From: Adiantum capillus-veneris
Taxonomy: Eukaryota > Streptophyta > Polypodiopsida > Polypodiales > Pteridaceae
Length of the DNA stretch: 64,000 bases
Assembly: GCA_014529385.2 (NCBI GenBank)
Contig: CM043966.1
Location: forward strand, 111,567,968 to 111,631,967
Reading direction: 5' to 3'
A model generated the notes under the pieces. That model made no database searches. It had not been told where the DNA came from and worked only from the letters and a program-made list of their open reading frames with translations. Positions 34,560 to 46,494 of the stretch are shown here, in pieces; the first letter of the stretch is position 1, and each line of letters opens with the position of its first letter. A program made the position numbers and the translations under genes.

Positions 34560-36941
34560 TGCTCGGGCTGCTTTGAAACGTATCGACAATGATCAAGCAA
34601 ACACAACTATATATTTAAGAAAGAGAGAGAAAGGGGGAGGGGGTGCTTGTTGCATTAATACCTTCTTACAAATCTGTCATGACAAATCAAAGTGAAATTA
34701 GTATTTGTTCAACATAGCTTGCGTAAATTTCACCACAACACATCACAAGAAAAGCCACCCCAATCACTGTCTTAAAGCCAGGGGAGTCCTCTCCACCTTG
34801 TCGCCCTCTTACAGTATGTGGGATTTATGGCTAGGTTGATGACAACACCAGAGAACAAGCTATCAAGAGCTTAACAAAAAACACCAAGACACTTACGCAT
34901 CATTGTTGTCCATTACTTCACGTTGGAAGGGAGACAAAATATCCAAGCTTAGTCCAAATCCACCCTCTTTGATTCAGCAAATGTTGGGCTTACACTAGTA
35001 GGAGAAATGATAGATTTCCTACTCTCAAATTGAATGATCACTCTCTCTCTTACAATGGCATAGAGTTCCCTTGCTAATCCCCTATTACAACACATGCACA
35101 TGCATAAGACAATGAGCTTCCACTCAAGAGCTCCTTCTAGAGAGGTTGAGCTTGGCTTCTCAAGCTATAGCATAGTGCTCTTGCTTATGGCTCCCCGCTT
35201 TTGTGCTAGCTACACCTTCCTTTTATAGCAGTTTTGAAGGCTAGGGTTACTCCTCTAACCATGGTTGGGTTAGATTTTCAGCCATTTATCTAATTTCTTT
35301 TGCTTGGAATTATCAAGAAGTTGGTGGGGAAAGAGAGAGGAGAGAAATGGAGGTGATAGGACTTTTCATAGTGGGTTAGTGTTAGTAGAGTTAGTATTAA
35401 TTTACAAATGGAATTGGATATTTACAATGGGAGTATCCATGTAGGATACAAATAAGGAAGAAAAAATCTTAAGAGGTAAGAAAAGGTGGATTTCTTACAA
35501 GGTTGATGCTCCAAGTGTCTTGAGTAGGGCCAATTTTGACGCTTGTTGACGGTCCACTAGCTTTGACGGTACATTTTTTCTCCACTCTTGACCTTCCTTG
35601 AGAGACAAGGTAATTGAAGCTGAGTAATCAACCACCATGATGCTGTCTTTTAAGAGAAGAGGCTGAATTTTGTGGTTTTTTTTATAGATATGGGTAAATT
35701 GGAGAAGTTAAAATGATACTAGGTGGTCAATTTGGGAATGGAATTGTGTGTGGGAGGTATGAGTTCACCATGGTTTCTCTTATTCTTCAAGGTTGAGGAG
35801 AAGGTGAGTAGGGTGCAGAGAGGAGTGGTGAGAGAGGTGGGGATGATGAGTGGAGAAGTGTGTGTGAAAGAGGAAAATGATAAAGTGGAAGAGAGAGTGT
35901 GGCTGCATAGCATGGGAAAATTGGGGTCCACTAATAAAATCATAGCTCACAGCTCGTAGCTCAAAAAAATATGAAAAACTTTGAGGCAAAAGTTCAGCCC
36001 ACGAGCTACAACTTTTGTTTGTATCACCTTTTCAAATTCAGAGAGCAAGTGAACTCTAAAAATTCAGCAAAACCGATCGTTTTTTTCCACTGCACAAGGT
36101 CCTTGTGGGGTCCTTCTTTGGATGATTCTTTTGAATACCTCCAAGAGTGAGCCCTCCATAGTGCATGTATGCATGCCACCTACCCTTGACCTTATTTGGT
36201 AGGTCTATAATTAAAGATATTGTTGAGATTATGATATAAGCGAATAGTACAACTAATAAAATCAAATATTGAGGGGTCTAAAAAATATGTACATGTCAAA
36301 TATAAATAATATAAGTGGAAAAAATATAAAGGGGTCAAAAGAAATCTCTCTCATTATGAGGCTACCATAAAAAGATAAATATTTTTGGTGTTCTAATTTT
36401 TTAGAAAAGAAAAAAACAAAATAGATGTAGGAAGGGAAAAATCAAAATAGTGAAAAAATACACGCATAAATAAAACTAGTTTTTTTGGATTTTTGTTGGG
36501 GTGGAGTTACACCAAATATAAGAGAAGCTTACATGAAAATATTTCAATATGGAATAAAGAGTATGAAAAATGGTAAGAAAAAATTGTGGTAATGGTGAGG
36601 CAATGTACAGAGCATAAATAACACACACCTAGGTAGAAATATTTAAATAAATACCAAAATAATTATGAAAAAATCTTTTATTTAGGCCCTATATACAAAG
36701 AAATATTTACATACGCATGGGCCATAATATACTTATATTTTTTAATTTTTTTAATTTTTTTGGCTCAACTAGCCCAATGACTAGCTAATTGAGGGTTTTT
36801 TAAGAAGATATGGGAAAAGTCCCGTGACTCACGCACGCCTATGTACAGTGAAATGGTAGGGATAGCCACAGTGTTTTGGTGATTTTGGTAGGGTGAGGTA
36901 ACTCACTGTGGCAATTACAAAGAGCCGAAAAACGGCTATCA
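34237..36941 (-). repeat. E2 3' LTR
   Basis: 2705 bp. On the minus strand it starts TGATAGCCGTTTTTCGGCTC and ends GACTGCCTCA. Nearly identical to 43910-46494 except for a longer GA tract (about 34500-34555) and about 88 bp (around 35937-36025) absent from the 5' copy. Only its two ends resemble the E3 LTR. Confidence 0.95.
35219..35227 (-). promoter_or_regulatory. TATA box in E2 3' LTR
   Basis: TATAAAAGG on the minus strand, also present in the 5' LTR at 44868-44876. It lies in the LTR middle that E3 does not share. Confidence 0.55.
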
Positions 36942-36957
36942 TTAGCCCTCCCCCTGG
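36942..36957 (-). promoter_or_regulatory. E2 polypurine tract
   Basis: The minus strand reads CAGGGGGAGGGCTAA directly before the 3' LTR TGATAG. Conserved in E3 as CTGGGCGAGGGCTAA. Confidence 0.75.
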
Positions 36958-36969
36958 ATGATGGTATAT

Positions 36970-39900
36970 TCATGTACCATCATAGAGCATCTTTTCCAAA
37001 GAGAGTGCTTCAGAGTCCTTGACGAGATTTTTATTGTTTGGCCCCTCAGAATTTTGGCTAGAGCTACACTCATGCTTCATGTAACAAAACTTACATGAGA
37101 CAGTGGCCTTTTGACAGATCTTTGGTAGATCCTTTGGTAGAAGGCGACTCAAATAGGGCTTCAAGCGATTCCCGTTTACTTTCCTGGAGTGCTCTTTACC
37201 ATTCAAGTCCATAAGCTGATAGTAACTTGAATTGAAAGCCTTCTTGACTATGTATGGCCCTTGCCATCTTGTTTCAAATTTGGCATCAAAATGATTATCG
37301 AGTCGATTGTCATACCTTAGCACAAGATCTCCTTCATTGATGCCTTTGTCCTTCAGTTTCTTGTCAGGCTTCTCCTTTTTCTGTGTGGCTTTCCTCTTAT
37401 AGCACTCGTATGCTGCTTCTCTTTTCCACTCAAGCTCAGCTAAGGTAAGAAGTCGATCCATCCATGCTTCTTGATCATCTTGTGCTGATTTGCCATGAAG
37501 TCGCATTGTTGGAATGTTTAGCTCAATTGGCTGTAAAGCCTCTTGACCATAGACCAAGTGAAATGGTGTGAACTCCGTGGCTTCCCTATATGTGGTTCGA
37601 TACGCCCACAAGGCACCATCCAAGAAGTCATCCCACAACTTTGTCTTGTTTTTCACCATCTTTCTAATGATGCCTGCAATGACACCATTAGCTTTTTCTA
37701 CCAAACCATTTGATTGGGGATAGTAGGGTGTACTGTGACGATGTAGAATGTGAAGTTCTTCACAGACTTCTGTGAGCAATCCCTTTCTAAACCCTGGACC
37801 ATTATCAAAAACAATCTCCAAAGGTGTGCCAAATCTACAACAAATGTGAGTGTAGACGAATTTGCTCACTGTCCACTCATTTATGTTTGCCACACTTTGT
37901 GCTTCCACCCACGTAGTCATATAGTCTACAGCCACTAGAATGTAGAGTTTACCATTTTTTGTCCTAGGCAGAGGACCCATAGCATCAATGCCCCACTTTT
38001 CAAACGATCCATTTGCAAGCACGATTTGCCTTGGACCATAAACCAATCTTCTATTCCCATTTACCTGACAATTGTGACAACTTTTACACCAATGTTGGAC
38101 ATCCACATGCAGACTTGGCCAAACATACCCCGCAAGCAAAATCTTCTTCACAGTTAATTCTTGGGCAAAATGACCACCACATGCTTCTTCATGCAAACCT
38201 TTTAGAATGGCTGGAATTTCCTCAATAGTTGGTACTCTTCTGCATACTTGATCCCTCCCTCTTTGATAGAGGGAGCCTTCTAGGAAGAGATATGCGCTTG
38301 CCTTCTTCATGAGTCTCCTCTTCTGAGCCTTCGTGAAGTCTTGTGGAAACTCGCCCTCCAAAATGTAGCTAATAATGGGAGTCAATGACTCCAATCCCTG
38401 GTATCTCGGTTGCTTGACAGTTGCTGCCACCATGATGACCTGCACTTCTTTCTCAACACATGTAACTACTTGCTGTGCAAGTAAATCGGCATCTTCATTT
38501 TGTTTCCTAGGAATATGATATAGTTGCACTTCTTCAAATTGATTAAACAATCTACCAATGGCATGAACTTTTGTCCGTAAGCTTTCATTCTTGCATGCCC
38601 AAATGCCTAAAATCTGTTTAACAATGAGAAGTGCATCTCCCTTTACCATGAGGCGTTGTATCCCTTGGCCAATGCACATCTTCAAACCATGAATTAGTGT
38701 GTCGTATTTTGCTTCATTGTTGCTAGCTGAACTTGGTAGATTGAACTTCTCTTTCATGACCACCTCTCCACTTGGGTTGAGCAACACTAGCCCTCCCCCT
38801 GCTTTTCCTGTGGCTCGACGAAAAGCTCCATCAAAGAACAAGGTAAAAGCATTAGGAATACTTTTTGGTGGTGGTAATGGTAGGGTCTTTACTTCAGGCA
38901 CCTTAATCTCCTTTTCATGCACCCTATAAGTGAGAATCCCTGCCAATTGTGCACGCACACTATCTTCTACCTTGAAAGAGTATTGAAACTCTTGCAACTC
39001 CATAACCCACTTTGAGATCCTAGTACTAAGATTCATTTGAGATGACACCCAAGGGAACAAATTCTCTGCAGTGAGAATTACAAAAGGTTTTGGTAGCAGG
39101 TAGGATCTAAACTTTCTCACCGCAAACATGAGAGAAAGCATCATGAGTTCTGCTTCTGTGTAGTCTCTCTCCAAAGAATTCATGACCCTACTAGCAAAGT
39201 AGATGGGTCGCATCCTTGTACTGTGGGGATCTTGTTGTAGCAACACAGCACCAACTGTTTCCCTTCCAACACTAGAGCTAACAAAGAATGTGTACTCCCA
39301 ACAAGGAGGCATGAGTGTTGGTAGCTCTGACAAAATGACTTTAATGTTACAAAAATACTCTTCAAGCTCATCAGACCATGCAAATTCTACTTGTTGTGTC
39401 AACTTTTGCAAAGGATGAAGCAACTCCGAGGCTAAGTGAATGAAGCGTGACATATACTTCACCTTTTGAATGAATGAGATGACCTCCTTAAGACTCTTGG
39501 GTGATGGTAGCTCAATAAGAGCCTTTGCCTTTGAAGGATCCACTTCAATGCCTTTGTAAGAAACTTTATGACCAAGCAAGATTACTTCATCCTCACCTAT
39601 ATGGCACTTATCGGGATTGAGTTGACCTCCCATGTCGTAGAGCTTATTTAAACCTTCTTCTACCCTTTGTAGATGCAATGATTTTGAGCTATAAATACAG
39701 AAATCATCAATGAACACCCTATTTGACTTTCCAAAGAATGCTTGAAACACCATATTCATGAAACGTTGGAATGTTGTAGGAGCATTTGTCAGACCAAATG
39801 GCATGACTCTAAAAGCATAACAACCCCAAGTAGTGATAAAGGTTGTTTTCAATTGATCCTCCAATGCAATCCCTATTTGAAAGTAACCTGAGTAGCCATC

Positions 39901-41409
39901 ACACAGAGTGTACTTCTCATGACCAGCTACCTCATTTAGTATCTCATCCTGAAATGGGAGGGAAAAGTGATCTCTTTTTGTTGCCTCATTGAGTGGACGG
40001 TAATCCACACACACCCTCCACTTTCCGTTTTTCTTAGGAGTGACAACAACGGGAGAGACCCACTCTGAATTCTCCACTGGATAAATGAAACCTGCTGCTA
40101 GAAGCTTTCTTACCTCCTTGAGTAAAGCCTGCTCCTTAATGACTCCTAGCCTTCGTAGCTTTTGAGCCTTAGGTGTGGCCTCTGGCTTCAACTCAATCTT
40201 GTGTTGAACAACATCTACTCCACGCACATCGGTGTAGTCTTTAGCAAAAAGCCTCGGAAATTTCCTTAGCACACATTTGAACTCCTCTCTTTCATCCTTT
40301 GTAAGTGTTGTAGACAACATACCTTCTAACATTCCTTCCTCTTCCACCTTTTGGTTCTCTTGGGAACCTACCTCTTCCAAACCTTGACAAGAGGTCTCTT
40401 GGTTGCTTGGCTTAAACCTTACCCCCATGACTTCGATGGAAGACTCCTCTTCAGTAATGCTGCTGCTACTTTCTGCTTCTGAAGTGCTATCGGTCCAACC
40501 TTCTTCCGTCTCACTTTGAGATGATTCTTCATGGAGCTCCTCTTGGCGTTGCTCCTTCATGTCAAAGACAACCTTCTTATGATTGTCATTCCTGCAAATT
40601 AATTTCCCACTCTCCCAATCCTGCAAAGCTCGCATTTTCATTAGCCATGGTCTTCCTAGGATAAATGGATAACCACTTCCCTTGGTCGACATAACATAAA
40701 AATCCACTGCCTTCTTAATGCCAAAGGCCTCCACAAAAACATTTTTACAAATGCCTACGCACCTAGCCTTGCTATTGTTTGCCATTTTCACTTTGATTTC
40801 AGGTGTCTCGTGGATGTGCATGCCTAGTCTTTGCATGAGCCCTTCTGTCATGATGCAAATTTGTGCACCCCCATCCACTAGACCTTTCCTAACCAATCTT
40901 CCTTTTATGTAACAATCTAGCACAGGTGTAATATCCTCATTCATTTCAGCATGTGCAATTTTTACAATAGGAAAACTCTCTTTTACCTTTCTCCTAGTGC
41001 TAACTACCTTTGTTAAATCCCTCCTAACTTGTGGGCATAATGCAAGAAACTGAGGCCATGAGATATTAGGACCCTTACATCGCATGTCTTCCAACAGGTT
41101 GTATGGAGCCATACCATGTCCAAGAGGGAAGTCTTGGAGATTGATACGACGTCGAGTCCTCTTAGCTTCCTTGGTCTCCTTTGCCTTCTTGCCTTGTCCA
41201 TGGTCACTCTGTGATGGGACACCCTCTTTCTCTTTACCTTTTCCTCGGCCACGCTTAATGCCATTGGCTTCCATGTCAACCTCATTTGAATTTGTCACCT
41301 CTACCACATGCACATTTGGATCTGGCAAAGGTGGAACTCCTTCTACCCCTTGTGGAGGTGGTCTTGGTCCATTTGGCCTTTGTAGAAGCCTTGGTTGTTG
41401 ACCAGCTCC
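36970..41409 (-). pseudogene. E2 pol (and gag C-terminal linker): protease, RT, RNase H, second RNase H, integrase
   Basis: Open for about 1480 codons and continuous in frame with gag apart from the TAA at 41410-41412. Protease VDGGAQICIM (about 40865) and ILGRPWL (about 40660). An acidic Glu/Ser linker follows. RT: WRVCVDYRPLNEATKR, CDGYSGYFQIG and the catalytic FIDDF (about 39700), then RNase H. The second RNase H has FFDGAFRR and VKGDALLIV, but its Glu position reads NNEAKYDTL, where E3 and E1 have EAEY: a Glu-to-Lys change. Integrase: HHCC finger GHFAQ...CKSCHNCQ, WGIDAMGPLP, FDNGPGFRKG, NGLVEKANG and a GPY/F end. Apart from the stops and the Lys, all key residues look present. Confidence 0.93.
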
Positions 41410-42249
41410 TTATCCTGCATTCATCACTGGGTAATTCATGTTAGGTCTCCCTGGCTCTCCACGGGGCCAAGGACAATTATACATCCCATGTCCAGACTCT
41501 CCGCAATTCCAACATTGCAAGACTCTCCTAGGTCGTGGATCTCGCTCTTCAGACTTCTTTGCTTGTCCCTTTGGACCTACAGCTTGTGCAAGGTGAATTG
41601 ACAGGCTGCTTAAAGATTCATTTAACTTCTTAATTACTTCCGCCGTTACCTCAGGAAGCTCCCTCGATGTTGATGCTTGTGACTTACCTTTGGGTCTAAG
41701 ACCTTCTATTGGGACCTCTCCCCTTAAGCACTTGAGTTTCCTATATTTCTCAGCAGCCCTAGTTTCAGCTGCATCAAAGGTAGCAGGTGCACCCGCCTCA
41801 ACTTTTACCTTAAGGTCAGGAAAGAGTCCGGCTATGAACCTCTCCTTCTTTAGAAATTCTGCACCATCACCAGGGTTAGCAACATTTCGTATCCATAGAG
41901 CCCAAAGACGTAGAAACTCTTGCTTGTACAAGTAGTAGTCATCTAAGTCTTTTTGCTTATGAGAAACAATGTCTTGCCATAGTTTTTGAGTGTTTTGGGG
42001 ATCAAAGAAGTATCTCTTAAAACGATTCAAAACTTCTGTGTAATTCCCCTTAACTTCCTTAGGCAAAGAGTCAAACCAAGTACTAGCATCTTTCCTAAGG
42101 ACCACCTCAAACATTTCTACACATTCTTGATCGGTTACTATCCTCTTGATACGGCAAGACATCTTGAAATTTGCTAAAAATAATTATGCATCCTCTCCAG
42201 GCTCTCCAAAGAAAAGAGGATATCCAGACATTTGGCGTTGGCTCTCCAT
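41410..42249 (-). pseudogene. E2 gag with two nonsense codons
   Basis: Starts at ATG 42247-42249 (MESQRQMSGYPLFFG, as in E3). A TAA at 42184-42186 replaces the GAA seen in E3, and the frame stops again with TAA at 41410-41412 where E3 reads GGT GAA. Between these lie the capsid-like helices (DASTWFDSLPKEVKG, DDYYLYKQEFLRLWALW) and one CCHC knuckle CWNCGESGHGMYNC at about 41470-41510. Neither stop is a simple C-to-T change on the coding strand. Confidence 0.92.
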
Positions 42250-42298
42250 TATTATGAAAGATTACAACACGAGTTACAATAAGGGATACAATAGAGAT

Positions 42299-42733
42299 TT
42301 AGAACCACTCACCTGCAAATGAAGAAGTGAGAAAATACCACTCTAGGTTTTCTTCTTCAGCTATCCAAGCTTCAATAAGGTCTCGATTTGTTTGATCAAA
42401 ACAAAAGGGTAGACTATTGATGAGCTCTAAGAAGGGTTGAAATTCTTCAAAGCTAAGGCGATAAACAGAAATCTCTAGAACTTCATTTTCTGGATCCAAA
42501 AGAGCAACCACGTCCCAAGTGATAAATTGCACTTGCTCTACAATTCCCAATGCACAAGCGGTTTGTATAAAAACTAGATCTTCATGCTCGTCGAAGGCCG
42601 TGAGAAAGTAGCAATTGACTAGGAGCTCCTTTCCCTCGAGTTCCACACAGTCGGAGTGAGGCAACCTTCTCACAATTTCATAAAGAACATCCTCATCAAG
42701 TCCAATCAAGTTTGCAAGATTTAAAGACTCCAC
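42299..42733 (-). CDS. E2 ORFd: unknown protein, paralogue of ORFc, F-box-like start
   Basis: About 144 codons between gag and ORFc. It has no ATG at its 5' end (the frame opens at GTG), but the open part is bounded upstream by TTTTGTAG, acceptor-like, and ends in TTTGCAG|GTGAGTGG, a near-perfect donor; it could therefore be an exon. Visible motifs: DEDVLYEIVRRLPHSD near the start (F-box-like helix pattern), FIQTACALGIVEQVQF, YRLSFEEFQPFLELINSLPF. The same blocks occur in ORFc in the same order. Acidic overall. Absent from E1 and E3. I do not recognise it beyond the weak F-box resemblance. Confidence 0.5.
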   Translation of the reverse strand: MESLNLANLIGLDEDVLYEIVRRLPHSDCVELEGKELLVNCYFLTAFDEHEDLVFIQTACALGIVEQVQFITWDVVALLDPENEVLEISVYRLSFEEFQPFLELINSLPFCFDQTNRDLIEAWIAEEENLEWYFLTSSFAGEWF

Positions 42734-42802
42734 TTGTGCTACAAAATTCTTGGAAAAAACTCCTTAGGATTATGGTTAAATCATTCAAAAGCATAAAGAG
42801 AT

Positions 42803-43348
42803 TTACAATGTCTCTATGAACAAAGTGTCATAGAAAGTAGAGAAGGATGAGAATTTATACAAATTTGCAATCTTCTCTATGCTCTCTTTATTAAGACAAG
42901 CTCTGAATAGCTCCCTATCTCCTTTGTTGAAAGCGAAAGGAAGACTATTAATAAGACGCAAATGAGGGAAAAATTCACCAAATGTGAGTCTATGAAGCAT
43001 GAACTCTGGCCGCAAGTTTCCTGAAGAGTCTTCCTCAATGGTGAAATGCACTCGCCAAACGCCAAATTTCACTCTATTTACCAATCTTAGGGCACACACT
43101 AGTTGGATGAATGCGCGGTCTTCCTTAGTGCCCAACAACAAGAGGAAAATGGAATCCACGCGTAGGACCTTCCGTCTTAACTTCACCACCCTCTTGTTAT
43201 GAGGGAGACGCCTTACTACTTGCTCCTGCAACTCAATTGGTAATAGAGCTAGATCTCTAAGGATTGAACTTTCACTGCACACACATTCCCAGTTAGAACA
43301 AATGATCGTTTTTTTGTTTCTTGTAACAACTTGGACAAAGAAAAACAA
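42803..43348 (-). CDS. E2 ORFc: unknown protein, paralogue of ORFd, F-box-like start
   Basis: About 181 codons of open frame. No ATG precedes the conserved part (the frame opens at TTG), so start or splicing is unclear; a GTGTGTGCAG acceptor-like site lies about 45 codons before LLPIELQEQVVRRLPHNKRV, which has the LPxEL...RLP pattern of an F-box. Then come EDRAFIQLVCALRLVNRVKF and HRLTFGEFFPHLRLINSLPF, each paralleled in ORFd. Basic in the first half, whereas ORFd is acidic. It sits between the small ORFs and ORFd, all in the same direction. It may be a captured host gene that was duplicated, or an original accessory gene that E3 lost. Function unknown. Confidence 0.5.
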   Translation of the reverse strand: MFFFVQVVTRNKKTIICSNWECVCSESSILRDLALLPIELQEQVVRRLPHNKRVVKLRRKVLRVDSIFLLLLGTKEDRAFIQLVCALRLVNRVKFGVWRVHFTIEEDSSGNLRPEFMLHRLTFGEFFPHLRLINSLPFAFNKGDRELFRACLNKESIEKIANLYKFSSFSTFYDTLFIETL

Positions 43349-43382
43349 ACATACACACTATTTTGCCGGGCTGCACTTCATT

Positions 43383-43601
43383 TTAAAATAAAATGAACAC
43401 ATGTACATCAAAAGAAGTGTGGTAGTTGATGAGAGGTAGAATGACAGGGTTTGGTGATGCAAGAATTTCTCCTGCTCTTTGGGCACCAAACATGAACACC
43501 ATTCGTTGTTGAAAATGGATCTTTCTACTAATTGCAACGTTTATTCTAATGTGTGGAGTAAAATGAAAGGGAAAAACTTCTATTCCTGGGCCATTATCCA
43601 T
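43383..43601 (-). CDS. E2 small conserved ORFb (72 codons)
   Basis: ATG-started, 72 codons, beginning MDNGPGIEVFPFHFTPHI and ending SFDVHVFILF. It is the closest match to the E1 small ORF, with SRKIHFQQRMVFMFG in the middle. The start lies 21 bp after the stop of ORFa, a spacing identical in E3. Function unknown. Confidence 0.7.
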   Translation of the reverse strand: MDNGPGIEVFPFHFTPHIRINVAISRKIHFQQRMVFMFGAQRAGEILASPNPVILPLINYHTSFDVHVFILF

Positions 43602-43622
43602 GGCCTATGCATGTCCTAATGC

Positions 43623-43835
43623 TTAAAACAAAACAAAAATATAGACGTCCAAACTAAGGTCGTACCTAATGAGAGGCAAAATAAAAGGATTTACTGAAGC
43701 TTTTATCTCGGCCAACCTAAGAGGACCTAAAATTCTACGAATGACACGTTGAAATTGCAACTTAGTACTAACAATTATGTGTACCTTTTGCCTTGTAATG
43801 GGAATGAAGGGATCATACAAATCTTCGTGATTCAT
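43623..43835 (-). CDS. E2 small conserved ORFa (70 codons)
   Basis: ATG-started, 70 codons, the first substantial frame after the primer site (75 bp from the LTR). It aligns with ORFb: PFIPITRQKVHIIVSTKLQF, LGPLRLAEIKAS, NPFILPLIRYDLSLDVYIFV. The two small ORFs are thus diverged tandem duplicates. It is nearly identical to the E3 copy at 47222-47434. Confidence 0.7.
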   Translation of the reverse strand: MNHEDLYDPFIPITRQKVHIIVSTKLQFQRVIRRILGPLRLAEIKASVNPFILPLIRYDLSLDVYIFVLF

Positions 43836-43888
43836 GCAAATACTTGACTATAATAAAGGTTGATTCTACACAAAAATACACAAGCCGT

Positions 43889-43906
43889 TCCTCCGTGGGG
43901 GCACCA
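43889..43906 (-). promoter_or_regulatory. E2 primer-binding site
   Basis: The minus strand reads TGGTGCCCCCACGGAGGA, three bases inside the 5' LTR, one mismatch from the E1/E3 site. Confidence 0.75.
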
Positions 43907-43909
43907 ATT

Positions 43910-44168
43910 TGAGGTGGTCCGGGGCGGGCAACAAAAAGAGCAACCTCTAGACACCCTTCAAGGCTCCCGTGCTGCTCAATGGGGCTGGGGCACAACACAA
44001 CACAAACCAAAACAACAAACCCACAACCAAATCCCAACTACACAAGGGGCACCACCTAGCTTAAGAGCGAACTAGGACGCAAAAGAGGAGAATCGTTAGA
44101 GCAACCCACAAACAAGCAAGGAATATACACTAACCCTAACACCAATGGAACACTCTCACACACTAAAA

Positions 44169-44208
<40 letters not shown>

Positions 44209-46494
44209 TGCTCGGGCTGCTTTGAAACGTATCGACAATGATCAAGCAAACACAACTATATATCTAAGAAAGAGAGAGAAAGGGGGAGGGGGTGCTTGTT
44301 GCATTAATACCTTCTTACAAATCTGTCATGACAAATCAAAGTGAAATTAGTATTTGTTCAACATAGCTTGCGTAAATTTCACCACAACACATCACAAGAA
44401 AAGCCACCCCAATCACTGTCTTAAAGCCAGGGGAGTCCTCTCCACCCTGTCGCCCTCTTACAGTATGTGGGATTTATGGCTAGGTTGATGACAACACCAG
44501 AGAACAAGCTATCAAGAACTTAACAAAAAACACCAAGACACTTACGCATCATTGTTGTCCATTACTTCACGTTGGAAGGGAGACAAAATATCCAAGCTTA
44601 GTCCAAATCCACCCTCCTTGATTCAGCAAATGTTGGGCTTACACTAGTAGGAGAAATGATAGATTTCCTACTCTCAAATTGAATGATCACTCTCTCTCTT
44701 ACAATGGCATAGAGTTCCCTTGCTAATCCCCTATTACAACACATGCACATGCATAAGACAATGAGCTTCCACTCAAGAGCTCCTTCTAGAGAGGTTGAGC
44801 TTGGCTTCTCAAGCTATAGCATAGTGCTCTTGCTTATGGCTCCCCGCTTTTGTGCTAGCTACACCCTCCTTTTATAGCAATTTTGAAGACTAGGGTTACT
44901 CCTCTAACCATGGTTGGGTTAGATTTTCATCCATTTATCTAATTTCTTTTGCTTGGAATTATCAAGAAGTTGGTGGGGAAAGAGAGAGGAGAGAAATGGA
45001 GGTGATAGGACTTTTCATAGTGGGTTAGTTTAGTAGAGTTAGTATTAATTTACAAATGGAATTGGATATTTACAATGGGAGTATCCATGTAGGATACAAA
45101 TAAGGAAGAAAAACTCTTAAGAGGTAAGAAAAGGTGGATTTCTTACAAGGTTGATGCTCCAAGTGTCTTGAGTAGGGCCAATTTTGACGCTTGTTGACGG
45201 TCCACTAGCTTTGACGGTACATTTTTTCTCCACTCTTGACCTTCCTTGAGAGACAAGGTAATTGAAGCTGAGTAATCAACCACCATGATGCTGTCTTTTA
45301 AGAGAAGAGGCTGAATTTTGTGGTTTTTTTTATAGATATGGGTAAATTGGAGAAGGAAAAATGAAACTAGGTGGTCAATTTGGGAATGGAATTGTGTGTG
45401 GGAGGTATGAGTTCACCATGGTTTCTCTTATTCTTCAAGGTTGAGGAGAAGGTGAGTAGGGTGCAGAGAGGAGTGGTGAGAGAGGTGGGGATGATGAGTG
45501 GAGAAGTGTGTGTGAAAGAGGAAAATGATAAAGTGGAAGAGAGAGTGTGGCTGCATAGCATGGGAAAACTGGGGTCCACTAATATTTCAAATTCAGAGAG
45601 CAAGTGAACTTTAAAAATTCAGCAAAACCGATCGTTTTTTTCCACTGCACAAGGTCCTTGTGGGGTCCTTCTTTGGATGATTCTTTTGAATACCTCCAAG
45701 AGTGAGCCCTCCATAGTGCATGTATGCATGCCACCTACCCTTGACCTTATTTGGTAGGTCTATAATTGAAGATATTGTTGAGATTATGATATAAGCGAAT
45801 AGTACAACTAAGAAAATCAAATATTGAGGGGTCTAAAAAATATGTACATGTCAAATATAAATAATATAAGTGGAAAAAATATAAAGGGGTCAAAAGAAAT
45901 CTCTCTCATTATGAGGCTACCATAAAAAGATAAAATTTTTTGGTGTTCTAATTTTTTTTTAAAAAAAAATAAAATAGATGTAGGAAGGGAAAAATCAAAA
46001 TAGTGAAAAAATATACGCATAAATAAAACTAGTTTTTTTGGATTTTTGTTGGGGTGGAGTTACACCAAATATAAGAGAAGCTTACATGAAAATATTTCTA
46101 TATGGAATAAAGAGTATGAAAAATGGTAAGAAAAAATTGTGGTAATGGTGAGGCAATGTACATAGCATAAATAACACACACCTAGGTAGAAATATTTAAA
46201 TAAATACCAAAATAATTATGAAAAAATCTTTTAGTTAGGCCCTATATAGAAAGAAATATTTACATACGCATGGGCCATAATATACTTATATTTTTTAATT
46301 TTTTTAATTTTTTTGGCTCAACTAGCCCAATGACTAGCTAATTGAGGGTTTTTTAAGAAGATATGAGAAAAGTCCCGTGACTCACGCACGCCTATGTACA
46401 GTGAAATGGTAGGGATCGCCACAGTGTTTGGGTGATTTTGGTAGGGTGAGGTTACTCACTGTGGCAATTACAAAGAGCCGAAAAACGGCTATCA
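43910..46494 (-). repeat. E2 5' LTR
   Basis: 2585 bp, direct repeat of 34237-36941. It includes a GA tract (44171-44206) and a TATAAAAGG box. Its right end, CTATCA, is followed by ATATTC, where the E3 LTR resumes. Confidence 0.95.
44868..44876 (-). promoter_or_regulatory. TATA box in E2 5' LTR
   Basis: TATAAAAGG on the minus strand, roughly 0.66 kb before the CT tract and the region shared with E3; the likely core promoter of E2. Confidence 0.55.

Larger units (their letters stand above)
34237..46494 (-). mobile_element. E2: full-length Ty3/gypsy (Tat-type) retrotransposon nested in the E3 LTR
   Basis: 12.26 kb on the minus strand: 3' LTR 34237-36941, internal region 36942-43909, 5' LTR 43910-46494. 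The insertion site duplicates ATAT (intact sequence AGATATTC at about 55035), with a possible fifth base T shared with the LTR end. The internal region encodes two small ORFs, two larger unknown ORFs, gag and pol. gag-pol carries only two nonsense codons (42184-42186 and 41410-41412), and its pol frame is open for about 1480 codons, making it the best-preserved element here. Confidence 0.95.
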
